DNA of 64,000 nucleotides from Dryomyza anilis (Eukaryota > Arthropoda > Insecta > Diptera > Dryomyzidae), in contig OX638130.1 in NCBI GenBank assembly GCA_951804985.1, positions 108,760,040-108,824,039 of the forward strand, in the 5' to 3' direction. Within the stretch, counting starts at the first letter, position 1; the number at the start of each line of letters is the position of its first letter. The position numbers and the translations under genes were made by a program. The notes under the pieces are model-generated. The model was not told the DNA's origin, did no database searches, and saw nothing but the letters and a program-made list of their open reading frames with translations. Below, piece by piece: positions 22,064 to 34,098 of this stretch.

Positions 22064-22790
22064 AAAAATGGAATTTTAGATTAGAAAACTTATTTCAATA
22101 TGTATTGATGTCCTTAAAAGCAAATTCATTATACAATGAAATTTTGAAAAGTTCGAAAGCTTTTAATGCGCTACCCATTTGCGTCGTTTATCTTCACTGA
22201 TGGTTTCTTCACTTTAAACAATATTTTCATTTAATACGAAAACTTTTCAAATTTAGTCAAACACAAAAACGCAACAAAGGATGTGTCAGTGAGGCGCTGG
22301 GAATCGAAGGCATTTCGGCAGGGGTTGGGCGTATGCGTAGGTGTTGCTCGATACAAAGAGCAACAATAAGTTCAAAAGTTATGCAAACAAGGATACTTTG
22401 AGTAGCAGTAGTTACGAACGCACGAGCTCAACTACCTTTTTTGAGAAGCATCAATGTCTGCGTATCACATGCCTGAACTGAGTTGAGTTGAGCGTCGCAG
22501 TATGAGCCATCAAAGATGATAGCTACAACTTCATCAACATCAAAGCAAAGTAAATCGTAGACAGTGTATAAAGCGTAGGAGGAGCTGGTGGATGTAGACG
22601 ACGAAGAAGCAGCAGGAGTTTGAAAAGGATGAAGCCAAAAGCAAGAATATTCGGAGACGATTTCAGCTGTGCATCGCCATCAGTTTGCAGGTCACGTGGC
22701 TCGTTAAGCGCATAAAAATTCCAACAGCGCAAACTTAACAGGATCCTCCTTCTAGACAGGATCTGCGCGTATGTGTCGAAACTTCTAATA
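22064..22790. other. Unique-looking stretch of balanced composition, no supported gene
   Basis: The 22280-22760 part is among the least AT-rich non-mobile sequence in the window and contains CAGCAG/GAAGAAG-like words (22600-22615). No frame shows recognisable domains. It could be host regulatory or intronic sequence. Confidence 0.4.
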
Positions 22791-23848
22791 CACTTTGAAC
22801 AAAAATACTATAAAAACTAAAAGAAATAGTATTGATTTTAGATGTTTTTATTAATGATTTAATATATTTTTTAGTATTAAAATTAGTCAATGTATTTGTT
22901 TGTATTAATGGCTATGTTTTAATACTTTTTAATTTATAGTATACACTATTTTACGTTTAATTTAATAATAATATAAAATACTTAATATTTAGTCATGTTG
23001 TGCACTTAATTATATTTCTTTTTCAATATGAAATGAATACTACGCATACCATTAATTTATTAGACAAATCTATAGGGTTTTAATAGTATTAAACTATGAA
23101 ATAAATTGGTCAATATTCAGATGTTACTTGAATATTTAGTAATATTACAAATTTATATATTTTCTTTTTCAAATATTAAACTAATAGTACACATACTTTT
23201 AATTTGCATACTATAATAGAATGACTTTAATAGTATAACACTATAAAATTATAGGTCAAGTAGATTCTTTTACATTTAGTAATGTTGCATATTTCAATAT
23301 TTTTCTCAAATGAGTCGCTGTGAAGTCATTTGTAAATGCTCAATAGTAATATACTATTAAATATACTATTAAAGAATAGTAAAATAAACATAAAATCAAT
23401 AATAATAATAATAGTTTGGCGCTACAGTCCTGTACAGAACTTCGGCCGAGCTCTCTCACCATTTTGAGCTGTGCGTGTTATATTTGTACTCAAAGTGGTG
23501 GGACCTACAGTTTATTGCCGAATCCGAACGGCGGGTGAGAGCTTTTTCATAGGCAATGGTTTTACTCTCGTAGGTTTGCCATTTACTGACGAGAGGTAGC
23601 GTGGTATAGAAAAATGTTTCTATGAAAAGATGTTGTTAGCCCCAAGTCCAGGCTTGAACCGGGGACCTTTCGACTCGTAGTCCAACGCACTAACCACTGA
23701 GCTACCGCGGCTACATAAAATCAATAGTAATCAGTTTAATTGCGTCTATAAATAGCACCAAGTATGAGTGATGTACATTTAAATTATAACTTTATTTCTG
23801 CATAATTAAATTAATAGTACATACTATTGAATTTCGCTTTTCTAAGTG
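22791..23848. mobile_element. TIR element copy T4 (about 1.06 kb) carrying a SINE
   Basis: The left end CACTTTGAACAAAAATACTATA follows TA; the right end CGCTTTTCTAAGTG is its diverged inverse. The interior repeats TAATAGTA, 'ATACTATTAA' and AGTCAATG words as in T1 and T3. A 312-bp SINE is inserted at 23401-23712. Without it the element is about 0.73 kb. No coding frame. Confidence 0.65.
23401..23712 (-). mobile_element. tRNA-derived SINE copy S1
   Basis: On the minus strand: a tRNA-like head 'GCCGCGGTAGCTCAGTGG' with A box TAGCTCAGTGG and B box GGTTCAAGCC, a ~230-bp unrelated body, and an (ATT)n tail. The triplet at the anticodon position is ACG. It is flanked by a perfect 13-bp target duplication ACATAAAATCAAT (23388-23400 and 23713-23725). 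It differs from the copies at 33 and 55.3 kb at only a few percent of positions, so the family has been active recently. Confidence 0.93.
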
Positions 23849-25540
23849 CACAGCTTTCAATCATGCGAAACGTCCATCTCAAAACTTTTGCATTCAACTG
23901 CGACAGCCGCTGTGATAGCAACAGCAATAGCAATAGCAACAGCAATATCAACAACAGCAGTAGCAGCAAATGTCTTGTCGACAGCGCTCAGTTCTGTCGA
24001 ACTCTTTAATGCGATGTGAAAATTCTTAGCGACTGCTTGTCAGGATAAACAAGAAGGATAGTAAGCAAGTCAGCAAACAAACAAACAGCAAAACTTTTAA
24101 CTTACTTTGCTAAGCATTGTTTTTCTTGCAAAATTCCGTACATTTTTTATATTTAGCAGGACACATCGGACACTCAGCTGCTGCTGCTGCCGCTGCGCAA
24201 CATTAAAAGGATACAAAGTACGTGCGGACTATTTGAACGTGACTCAACTTTTTGTAGCTCTTCTTCGGCACTGTGTCGTACTTGCAGCACTTGCTGTTGG
24301 CTGATTAGGTGCTGTTTGCAAGACAACGTGACTTGCGAATAAGTTGCATGAAAACAAAAGAAAATATTAATTAATAAAAGCAAAATAATTTGCAAATATT
24401 CTTTAAAAATAGTTGCAGCTAAAATGCGGCAATAAAACCACAACAAAGTGTTGAAAATTTTGGTTATGTTTTGCGCAAATATTAGAAAATAAACTTTTTG
24501 TGTTTCTCCAAACAATTTCGAAGACACACTACAAGAATCTCATTGAATTAAGCAACAAAAATTTCTTAGTATATAATTTAAAATATCTAAAAATTTAACT
24601 CAAAACTTATACAAAGCAGCGGTGTTTGCGCAAGTTAATCAAAAATGTATTATTATATTCTCGACAAGGGTTTTCATCACTTTTCAATTACCTTTTTTTT
24701 GCAATTTTTTTGTTGCTACCTTTTTTTATTATTTTTCTTTACCTTGTATTGTGTGCTGATCAATCAGAAAAATGTTCAGCTTTTTTTTTTCGTCTTTTTC
24801 TGGCACAAGTTTTGATTTCTTTCTTCAAATTGGCAATTGACCTAGAAGTTGAAGCTAAATAAAAGGTTTTTACTTTGTGTTGGTGTTTTTTTTTATTATT
24901 TTTTTTTGTTTAAAAAGGACTTGTAACACTTGACCCCTACAACCCTTGTCAAAGTTAATTTAATTAACCATCCTTTAGCTTTTTATATTTCGTATATATT
25001 TAATGAAGTTTCTCAAATTGATTTAGCTATTTTTAGTTAAACGTGTTGCAAAATTTTATGAATAATCACGTTGTTATATTGAAATTTAGCTTGGCAGCTC
25101 TTTTTGTACGACATGACGTATGAGCAACAATTTTTTTATTTTTTATTATTTTTAAATTTTAAGTTACAGTGAGTTGTATGACTTTATGTTCTATAAAAAA
25201 TCTGCATTTTCTACAATTTTGTAGGAAATATTTTATTAACTTGAAAATTATGATTTTATTCATTTGCAATTCTTTCTTGTCATTATTACTGCATACACAA
25301 AATATTTAAAATAATTATAAATCTTCGGTGATACTGCAAAACCGCATAACTGCATGTGAAAATTACGCCTAATTTTGTGTTAAAATCGGGTTTTTAATGA
25401 TATGTTGATCGGATAAATTAGATAAATGCCATTATAAGTTATGACATACTTTATTTTGTATGAAATAAGTGAAGAATTGAGACTAAAAATAGTTTTGTTT
25501 CTATTGTAAAATTCATATTGTAAGAGGTATTTGAAAATGT
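23849..25540. other. Unique-looking stretch with AGCAAY repeat, no supported gene
   Basis: A run of AGCAAC/AGCAAT triplet pairs lies near 23913-23945 and would encode Ser-Asn repeats in a short 48-codon frame starting at 23863. A CTGCTGCTGCTGC run lies near 24178. T-rich runs follow at 24680-24800. No convincing gene structure. Confidence 0.4.
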
Positions 25541-27245
25541 AGATAGGCGGATTTGCAGTATCACCGACGAAATGCTCTTTCGATACAACCTATACTTTCA
25601 CAACGATATAACTTGGCACTTTCACCAGCTACGAACATTACAAAAAAACTCAATTACAAAAACAAGAAATACAAAAGCAAAAATAAGTACAAGCAAAAAT
25701 ACATAACAAAAGCAAAAACACAAAACGAAAAACGAAAAAAAAAAGCAAAAACTCAAAATTAAAGCTTAAAATTAAAAACAATGTCAAAATCAAACACACA
25801 AAAACAAAATCAAAAACACAAAAGAAATGAAAAAACAAAAGCAAAAAATTTAAATTAAACCATAAACATAAAAACACAATTAAAAACCCAAAAACAAAAG
25901 AAAATAAAAACAAAATCAAAAACAAATAAATAAACACGGTCACAATATCTCAAAAACAAACACAAAAGCAAAAACTCGATATTAAAGCATAACAACAAAA
26001 TCACAAGTACAAAAACAATAAAAAAAACACAAAACAAAAGCAAAAGTAAAAACACAAAAACAAAAGCAAAAAATCAAAATTAAACCATAAACATAAAAAC
26101 AAAATTAAAAAACTAAAAACAAAAGAAAATAAAAACAAAATCAAAAACAAATAAATAAACACGGTCACAATATCACAAAAACAAACTCAAAAGCAAAAAC
26201 TCGAAATAAATGCATAAAAACAAAATCACAAGTACAAAAACAAAAGCAAAAACACAAAAACAAACAAAAGCAAAAAATCAAAACTAATCCATAAACATAA
26301 AAACAAAATTAAAAACCTAAAAATAAAAGGTAATAAAAACAAAATCAAAAAACAAATAAATAAACACGGTCACAATAACACAAAGACAAAAACAAACACA
26401 GATGCAAAAACTCGAAATTAAAGCATAAACACAAAAACAAAATCACAAGCACAAAAACAATAAAAAAACAAGAACACAAAAACAAACAAAAGCAAAAAAT
26501 CTAAATTAAATCAAAAACATAAAAACAAAATTAAAAACCCAAAAATGAAAGAAAATAAAAACAAAATCAAAAACAAATAAATAAACACGGTCATAATAAC
26601 ACAAAAACAAACACAAAACTCGAAATGAAAACATAAGCTTAAAAACAAAATCACAAGCACAAAAACAAAATCAAAAACACAAAAATTAAAGCAAAAGCAA
26701 AAAAAAAAACAAAATCCAAAAATAGCAGAAACACACAAAAAAAAGCAAACACCCAAAATTAAAAGCATAAACATAAAACTTAAGAACAATCACAAACTCA
26801 AAAACACAATCAAAATTTGATCTAAACCAAAAAATACAAATCACAAAACCAAAAGCCAAACTAAGGCAAAAAAAAACACACAAATTAAAAAATAAAAACC
26901 AAAGCAAAAACAGAATATCAAAAGCAAAAACAAAAACAAACCCAGAAACAAAAACGAAATCAAAAAAACCAAATACATTAACAAATACAAAAAAAAAGAA
27001 AACACATAATAAAAGCAAAAAAACAAAACCAAAAACGCAAAAACAAAAAACCAAAGCATAAGCTTTAAAATAAATCATAAGCACAAAAAGAAAATAAAGA
27101 ATACAAAAATAAAAGCAAAAAAATAAAATCCAACCATAGGAGAAAAACAAGTATAAACAAAAAAACCAAGAGAAAAAAAACAAAACTAAAAAAAGCGAAA
27201 CCACAAAAAAAAAAAACAAAAGCCAAAACGCAAAAACATTAAATA
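25541..27245 (+). repeat. A/C-rich low-complexity tract attached to a Helitron-like fragment (C4)
   Basis: It begins with the family segment 'CGATATAACTTGGCACTTTC' and ACCAGCTACGAACATT (about 25600-25640), which is also present at 30.66 and 63.9 kb. It then runs for 1.6 kb as AAAACA/CAAAATCA-type sequence almost without T and G runs. Several blocks of about 200 bp recur in tandem, marked by 'AAATAAATAAACACGGTCAC' (25925, 26150, 26357, 26577). No terminal hairpin or CTAG is seen. Confidence 0.65.
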
Positions 27246-27659
27246 AATAACTGTTATAAATGAATTTTTTAAATTATGATAATGAACTACAGATAGCACT
27301 ACTGAACAAAACAAGAAAAAAAATTAAAAAAATTCTATAAGTATCCCACACATCAATTCAATGATTTTGACTTTCACACTCAGTTTTTTTAAATTAAAAA
27401 AAAATGCGTTTTAGCATGTTTTATTTATGAAGTAATGATAATTGTAGATTACAGGCAAAAGTACTTCAATTAAAAACTGATTTATAAAAGAGTACCAAAT
27501 TTATTATTAAAGGACATATTTTAAAAAGTAGACCAATTAGAAAAAAAGTTAATAATTTTAATAAAGTATGGGATTTTGATGGGAAAAATCATGCTCGATA
27601 TTATAATTATTACATGGTATCACGTTGTGTGTGAGTTAAATTTCATGTTTGAAATATAT
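27246..27659. other. AT-rich stretch, nothing recognised
   Basis: No open frame, tandem repeat or terminal-repeat structure could be identified here beyond plain AT-richness. Confidence 0.4.
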
Positions 27660-28298
27660 ATGGGCCATTCCACACCAAATCTACCAGCGGTTGGAACTCA
27701 CCTTCTTCGATTTCAATGAAATTTTGGAAATTGATAAAGGGTATTGAGACATGCACTAAATGAGCAAAAAATCACATTTGTATGGTTGTTCATATTTAAA
27801 TATCTCTTGAATATAAAAAATATTGAAAAAATTTTAAAAATTATTTTTTAAAATATGACGCCATCAAAATACCATCGTGAAATTTTGCATGAACATTTAC
27901 ATAAAATTGAAGAAAATTTAGGATTTTTTTCAGAAATTTAAAAAGAGTCCTTTTTAAGGACCACAATATTGAAGTGCAAAGATAATGACCACGGGCCACA
28001 TGTTAACGTTTAAAAGTTACAACTTAAAAGCTTGTTCTATTAGCTTTAAAACGAGTTCTTAAAAGAGTTTCTAGAATTTCTAGTTCGAGAGATAATTAAA
28101 TATGAACAACCATACAACAGTGATTTTTGGTCCTTTTTTTCCAACTTTGAGCCACTGTATCTCTGGAAGTAGTGTTCGGAAAAATAAAGAAAAAATGGGT
28201 AGCGCATGTCTCGATACCCTTTATCAGTTGCCAAAATTCCATTAAAATCGAAAAAGGTAAAAACTCAAATTTGACTTTTTTTGGTCGATTTGGCCCAT
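27660..28298. repeat. Inverted-repeat element G1, about 640 bp
   Basis: The left arm starts 'TGGGCCATTCCACACCAAAT' and the right end is the diverged inverse 'GGTCGATTTGGCCCA'. The arms share 'GATAAAGGGTAT' + GAGACATGC and 'TATGGTTGTTCATATTTAA' in inverse orientation. The palindrome extends over 200 bp or more per side. A second copy lies at 30.0-30.4 kb. Non-coding. Confidence 0.75.
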
Positions 28299-29996
28299 AT
28301 TATTTTTATGTTTGAATGAATTTTATATATACGTGGCAATAAATTGAAAAACTGTATTAAAATTTAAATTTTTAAGCAATGAAACTTAAACATAAAATTT
28401 TAATATTTAAAAATATATTTAATTTATGTTTTTTTCAGTGCATTAAATTTCATTATAAAAGGGTTTTCATTGTATTTCAAAATTCTTTAATTATAACTAT
28501 TTATCGTATTTCAATGTTTCGTATTTCAATGCATTAAAAATTTAAAAAATGTTAGTATACCACGTTGCGTATGAGCAACATTTTCAAATTGAATATTTCA
28601 ACAACATAAAATTTGTTATTATTGCAGACAAACTTTATTGTAATTTTATTTAGGCAAAAATAAATTTAAATTTTTCTCATTTTTCATTTTAAACAAATTG
28701 AAAATTAATTTGAAATTTGCTATCAGAGCAAAAAAAAAAATAATGCTACCCAACATGTCCTTGTTGACGCGCACATGTCTGCGGTTTTTCGAGCAGTTAC
28801 AATGTGCACCGCCATTGTACGCGTCTCTTCTCGCCTCGTTCTTTCATTACTCAATAGACCGAAAACCACAAAACCGCAAACGAAAAACACTCCACATCCC
28901 GACACGCGCAAGTCCCGACACAACACGACACGAGTCAGTCAGTCATTCATTCATTCAGTCAGTCATATATACGTCACAGACGAACGTCGACATGTGACAC
29001 CACATTTTTTAATCAGTTGCATGAATTTTAATCAATTTATTTGCTGTCGTCGTCGGTGTTGTTGTATTTTTTTGTTGTCTACATTTTATATTATCATTAT
29101 TTTCTTCGTTCTCAATTTACATTTTCAAATATGCAGGGTGTTGGTTGCATTTGCTGACAGTCTGCGTGACATTCTGTTGTTCCTGCATGTTGCATGTTGC
29201 TGACATTGCGCTACACTACATGGCCACACATGAACACGTGCATGCAAATGCAATGGTTTTATTTTTTATTTTTTCAATTTTATAAAAAATGTATGAAATG
29301 CTGAAAATCTACTCGCGTGACGAACCCTAATTGAATTTGCTTGACATTCAATTAAGCCAATTAAAGTCACATTTAATTTGCACCAATGTGGATAGGTTTA
29401 TTTTTCATTTTATGACTCAAATTTTTTATTTTCAACTTTTAGAGATATTGAAATACAAAAAACATAAAAAAAAATTTAAAAAAAAAAAACAAATAAAATT
29501 AAAACAAAAAATTGATAAACTATAAAATAAAAAAAAAATGAGGAATGAAACAACTAAAATTTGAATATACACTCATACGACTTTCGAACAAATTTCAATC
29601 GAATTTCATACAAAATATGTAAATGGTTTTGAATTCGATGTCTCAGTACAATAATTTGTTTTTCCAATGAATACAATCCGTTTGCCTTGACTTCAACTAT
29701 TTGAATTTGTTTGAAAAACATATATTTAAAATTTTTCTTTCACCAAAAAATGTTGAATCGGACTGAATATTAATATTAAAAATGTTACAAAAAAGAAAAA
29801 AGTAAATAAATTAAAAATAACAATAATAACATTTTGAAGCAACATAATTCCCAAAAATCATATTTCGCAATTTCTGCTGATTTTTCAATATTTTTAAATT
29901 TTCAAATGTTACGCATACGTCATATAATATACAGCATTTTTATAATTTTCGTTTTTCTATTTTTTTATTGTGTTTATTTTTATATCACACCCATTT
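28299..29996. other. Mixed stretch with a balanced-composition island at 28.7-29.2 kb
   Basis: The island contains repeated CAGT/CATT words (28945-28970: 'CAGTCAGTCATTCATTCATT') and overlapping open frames on both strands of 60-140 codons, none with a recognisable domain. It could be a host promoter or 5' UTR region. The flanks are AT-rich and non-coding. Confidence 0.35.
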
Positions 29997-30403
29997 AAAA
30001 GTGATTTTTGGCCCATTTTTTGTAAATTTGAACCACTGTATCTCTGGAAGTAGTGCACCCAGAAAAAAATACTATATAAATAATAGTTTTATACTATTAA
30101 AAATAGTCAATAGGATAAATTATTTTTTTAATCGGAAAATACCATTAAATACTAGAAAATACTATGACATTGCCATTGAGTTTATATGAAAAGATTTATT
30201 TTTTCTATACTATTAAATCAATAATTGTCCTATTGATCAATTTTAATGGGATTTTAGGGAATTTTTTTCTGGGGTGTAGGCGTAAAAATAAAACAAAAAT
30301 TGATCAATGCATATCTCGATACCCTTTATCAGTTGTGCAAATTTCATTGAAATCGATGAAGGTGAGTTCCAACCGCTGGTCGATTTGGTGTGGAATGGTC
30401 CAT
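29997..30403. repeat. Element G2, a copy of G1, interrupted by a TIR MITE
   Basis: The left part (GTGATTTTTGGCCC ... CTGTATCTCTGGAAGTAGTG) matches the right half of G1 near 28125-28175. After the inserted MITE (30056-30276) the match resumes (CATATCTCGATACCC) and ends with the inverse of the G1 left end, 'GATTTGGTGTGGAATGGTCC'. Confidence 0.75.
30056..30276. mobile_element. TIR MITE copy T5
   Basis: A 221-bp copy with ends CACCCAGAAAAAAA and TTTTTTTCTGGGGTG, followed by TA. It sits inside G2; the G1 copy supplies the empty site (GGAAGTAGTGTTCGG near 28163). The interior closely matches the reverse complement of T2. Confidence 0.85.
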
Positions 30404-30547
30404 TACTATACATTCAATAGTATGATATTATATTTTTAAATTATTCAAATTTAATGAAAAATAAATAAACTATTTGTTTTCGATTGAAAAAACGATATAA
30501 AATATTACTTATTGCTACTACAAGTACTATAATTATTTTTGAACTGA

Positions 30548-32185
30548 ATTGACTGAAATTTTACACGTGGATACTACGGTGCTCGGTGTAACAGGGGCTA
30601 TAAATAGGCAGAATTGTACAAAAGGACGTGGCACCTCCCATAGAACTTTAACTTTCGAACAGATATAACTCGGCACTTTCACCAGCTACGAACATTAAAC
30701 AAAAAAACTAATATACAAAAAAAAAAATATATATATATCGTCGTTGTAGAACGAAAAGTCACCAATTAGATTTTCAAAATGCCAAATACTGATTTACAAA
30801 AATCTTTATTTATCTGTCAATTTTTAATCGATAATCTTAATTTTTTTAACACATGATAAGAAAATATAAATCTATCAATTAGTATTTCAACATTAAAAAT
30901 GCACCAATTACTTTTTGTAATATTAATTAACAAACTCAAAATTTAAAAAAAAAATTATAAAAATGTATTTGGTGACTTCTAGTTCAACAACGACGATATA
31001 TATTATATATATAAAAACAATATAACGATATAAAAACAAATAAAAAATAAACAAAATAAAACTGAAGCAAAAACTCAAAAACTAAAAAGAAGTACTAAAA
31101 TTAAAACACAAAAAAAACACCAAAAATAAAACACAAAATCTAAAATAAAAATAAAAGCAAAAAAAAACTAAAACTAACAGAACAACCAAAAAATAAACAA
31201 AAAAATAAGAGTAAACACAAAGACAAAAAAAACTTAAAAACATAAAAACTTTATCACTTACAAACTGGAGAAACACAAAAACAATACAAAAAAAACTACA
31301 AAAATAGAAATAAAAATAAACGCAAAAACACATAAACTAAAACTAACATAACAAACACAAAACAAAAAAAAAAGAAATAGATAAAAACAACAAACAAAAA
31401 AACTTAAGCAAAAAAAAAAAAAATAAATAACAAAAACTAAAAATAAGTACTAAAAACAAAAATTAAAACACAAAAGAAAAATAAAACACAAAATCAAAAA
31501 TTAAAGCAAAAATACAAAACTTAAACTAACAGAACACACAAAACAAACAAAAAAAATAAAAGCTAACACAAAGACAAAAAAAAAACTTAAAAACATAAAA
31601 ACATAATCACATACAAACTAAAGAAACTCAAAAACGATAGCGAAACCACAAATGCAAAAACAAAAAAAAAAAACTAAAAAAAACAAAAACACAAAAATAA
31701 AAATAAACGCAAAAACATATTAACTAAAACTAACATAACAAACACGAAAACAAAAAAAAAAACTTAAAAACATAAAAACTTTATCACATACAAACTGAAG
31801 AAACACAAAAACAATAGCGAAACCACAAATGCAAAAACAAAAAAAAAAACAAAAACACTATCACACAAAAATAAAAATAAACGCAAAAACATATTAACTA
31901 AAACTATCATAACAAACACAATACCAAAAAAAAAAGAAATTGAAAAAACAACAAAAAAGAAATTGAAAAAACAACAAACAAAAAAACTTAAGCAACAAAA
32001 AAAAGCAATAGCAAAATTTAAAAAACAAAAACTAAAAATAAGTACTAAAAACAAAAATTAAAACACAAAAGCAAAAAAAAACACCAAAAATAAAATACAA
32101 AATCTAAAATAAAAATAAAAGTCAAAATACAAAAACTAAAACTAACATAATAATCACAAAACAAACAAAACATAATAGCAAAATC
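30548..32185 (+). repeat. Helitron-like 5' part (C5) plus A/C-rich tract, with a nested MITE
   Basis: The segment 30548-30710 (GGATACTACGG, ACGTGGCACCTCCCATAG, 'TATAACTCGGCACTTTCACC') matches the inner 5' region of the Helitron-like copies C2 and C3. It leads into an A/C-rich tract. A 258-bp MITE is inserted at 30738-30995. The tract is cut at 32186 by a DINE-1-like element and a SINE and resumes at about 33320-33700. Confidence 0.6.
30738..30995. mobile_element. MITE of the 'CGTCGTTGTAGAACG' family, copy D1
   Basis: The left TIR CGTCGTTGTAGAACGAAAAG and right TIR (inverse, TTCAACAACGACG) are followed inwards by GTCACCAA on both sides. Length 258 bp, non-coding. A second copy is at 60141-60377 and shares the interior ('ATGCCAAATA', 'AAATCTTTAT', 'CTGTCAATTTTTAATCGAT'). 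Confidence 0.85.
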
Positions 32186-32919
32186 AACCAGTTGGGAAGG
32201 TTAGATCACATGGGAAATTTTAAAGTAGGTGTTTTATGATACTTATCAAAATTATAGTCGGTCTAAGCCGACTATAAATACCCTACACATATGTGTGGTT
32301 ACCATTCAAAGTGAGATATAGGTCACCAGGGTATACGAATCCTGAAAATAAATACAAACTTTCCATCGCTGAAGAATTTCCATTCATTTGATACCCATAT
32401 TTACAAATGGGTAGGTGTACCGAATTTCGATATTTTTTTTTTTGGGAACTACAAGTCGTTTTGTGGGAAAACATTATTTTCATGTTTTTGAGCATAATGT
32501 CAATATATATTTGACCAAAAAAGTATACAGTAAAATTGATTTGTAGATGTAAATTTTATATGAGGTATTTGAACATAAGTGGTCGGTTCTCAGGTCACAA
32601 AAGACCGATCATGCCAATTTTCTTGTTCAGACAGATTAGATATAAAAGTAATCTAAATCTAAAGTTTCATTGCTCTAGCTCTTCACCTTTTTCTATAATC
32701 GTGATTTCAACAGACAGATAGAAGGACAGACAGAAGGACAGACAGACAAACGGGCAGACGGACGGGCAGACGGAGAGACGGACATCGCTAAATCGACTAG
32801 GAGGTCATGCTGATCAAGAATATATATACTTTTCCATACCGGAGATGCTTTTTTCAGGGTGTTACAAACGGCGTACCAAACTGAATATACCCTTTCACTC
32901 TTAGTGTAGGGTATAAAAA
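32186..32919 (-). mobile_element. DINE-1/mini-me-like element M5, second subfamily
   Basis: Same layout as M1 but with subfamily-specific sequence: the plus strand begins ACCAGTTGGGAAGGTTAG, then a stem-loop ATAGTCGGTCTAAGCCGACTAT, then ATACCCTACACATATGTGTGG, and it ends GTGTAGGGTATAAAAA. A GACA/GACG-type microsatellite of about 75 bp lies at 32712-32787 next to the core GATCAAGAATATATATAC. Confidence 0.85.
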
Positions 32920-32980
32920 CTAAAGAGTTGTATCGTCTCACACTCCATAAAAATAGCTCATGATTTATTATATGATAATA

Positions 32981-33292
32981 TAATAATAATAGTTTGGCGC
33001 TACAGTTCTGTATAGAACTTCGGCCGAGCTCTCTCACCATTTTGAGCTGTGCGTGTTGTATTTGTACTCAAAGTGGTGGGACCTACAGTTTATTGCCGAA
33101 TCCGAACGGCGGGTGAGAGCTTTTTCATAGGCAATGGTTTTACTCTCGTAGGTTGGCCATTTACTGACGAGAGGTAGCGCGGTATAGAAAAATGTTTCTA
33201 TGAAAAGATGTTGTTAGCCCCAGTCCAGGCTTGAACCGGGGACCTTTAGGCTCGCAGTCCAACGCACTAACCACTGAGCTACCGCGGCTACG
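32981..33292 (-). mobile_element. tRNA-derived SINE copy S2
   Basis: Nearly identical to S1, with the same tRNA-like head (A and B boxes at the high-coordinate end), body and (ATT)n tail. In this copy the head differs from S1 around the B-box side (AGCCTAAAGG against AGTCGAAAGG) and the anticodon-position triplet is GCG. No convincing target duplication was found, so one flank may be rearranged. Confidence 0.9.
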
Positions 33293-33700
33293 ATGGTTTC
33301 CAAAATATTTAGGCTCTACCGTATAAAAATACAAAGACAAAAAACTTATAAACATAAATAAAATCACAAAAAAACTTTTAAAACCAAAACCACAAAAACA
33401 AAAATATGAAAACACAAAATTCAAAAAAAAAAAATTAAACACAAACACAAAACAAAGGCAAAAAACAAAACTGCAATTGAAAAAACACAAAATAAAAAAA
33501 AAAAAACAAAAAGCAATACAAAAAAACACAAACACAAATAAAAAATAAATAAAAATCAAAACAAAAGAGAAAACCGAATCAACCTTCAAAAACGCAAAAA
33601 AAAATACAAATTAAAATTTTACAAAAACGCTACAACACCAAATGCGTAAACATAAATAACAACAACAAAACAAAGGAAACAAAAATAAACACAAAATCTG
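33293..33700 (+). repeat. A/C-rich low-complexity tract, continuation
   Basis: AAAACAC/CAAAAAC-type sequence resuming after the DINE-1-like and SINE insertions. Frames on the opposite strand are Phe-rich artefacts. Confidence 0.7.
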
Positions 33701-33843
33701 TTCAAACTACCAGCATTTATCAAATTTATATCAATAATAGTTAATATTGCTTAATTATTTTTAAATATTTTTTATTATATACAAAATGCAAACATTTTGT
33801 TATATTTTTCACAATTGCAACCAATTTACTTTTGTCTTGAGTG

Positions 33844-34098
33844 CTCTTAGAAAAAAGGTACCATAAAATTAATAGTTTTTAAATTGTGCAATTAGTCAAT
33901 AGGATAAACTATTAAATCAATCGATAAATCCCATTAAATACTACAAAATACTATACAATTATTTTTTAGTTTTTATGAAAATATGTAATTTTTTATACTA
34001 TTAAATAGTTATGGATTTAATAGTATAATATATTGATTTTATAGTATATAGTCCTATTGACAAATTTTAATGGATTTTATGATATTTTTTTCTGAGTG
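33844..34098. mobile_element. TIR MITE copy T6
   Basis: Ends CTCTTAGAAAAAAGG and TTTTTTTCTGAGTG, followed by TA. The interior has 'TTAGTCAATAGGATAAACTA' and TACTATTAAAT as in the other copies, with an extra 35-bp segment around 34005-34045. Length 255 bp. Confidence 0.8.

Noticed and set aside
24155..24222. Small internal exon with acceptor TTTATATTTAGCAG and donor AAA/GTACGTG
   Set aside because: Only about 20 codons with a CTG repeat; no neighbouring exon found, so chance splice-like words are as likely.
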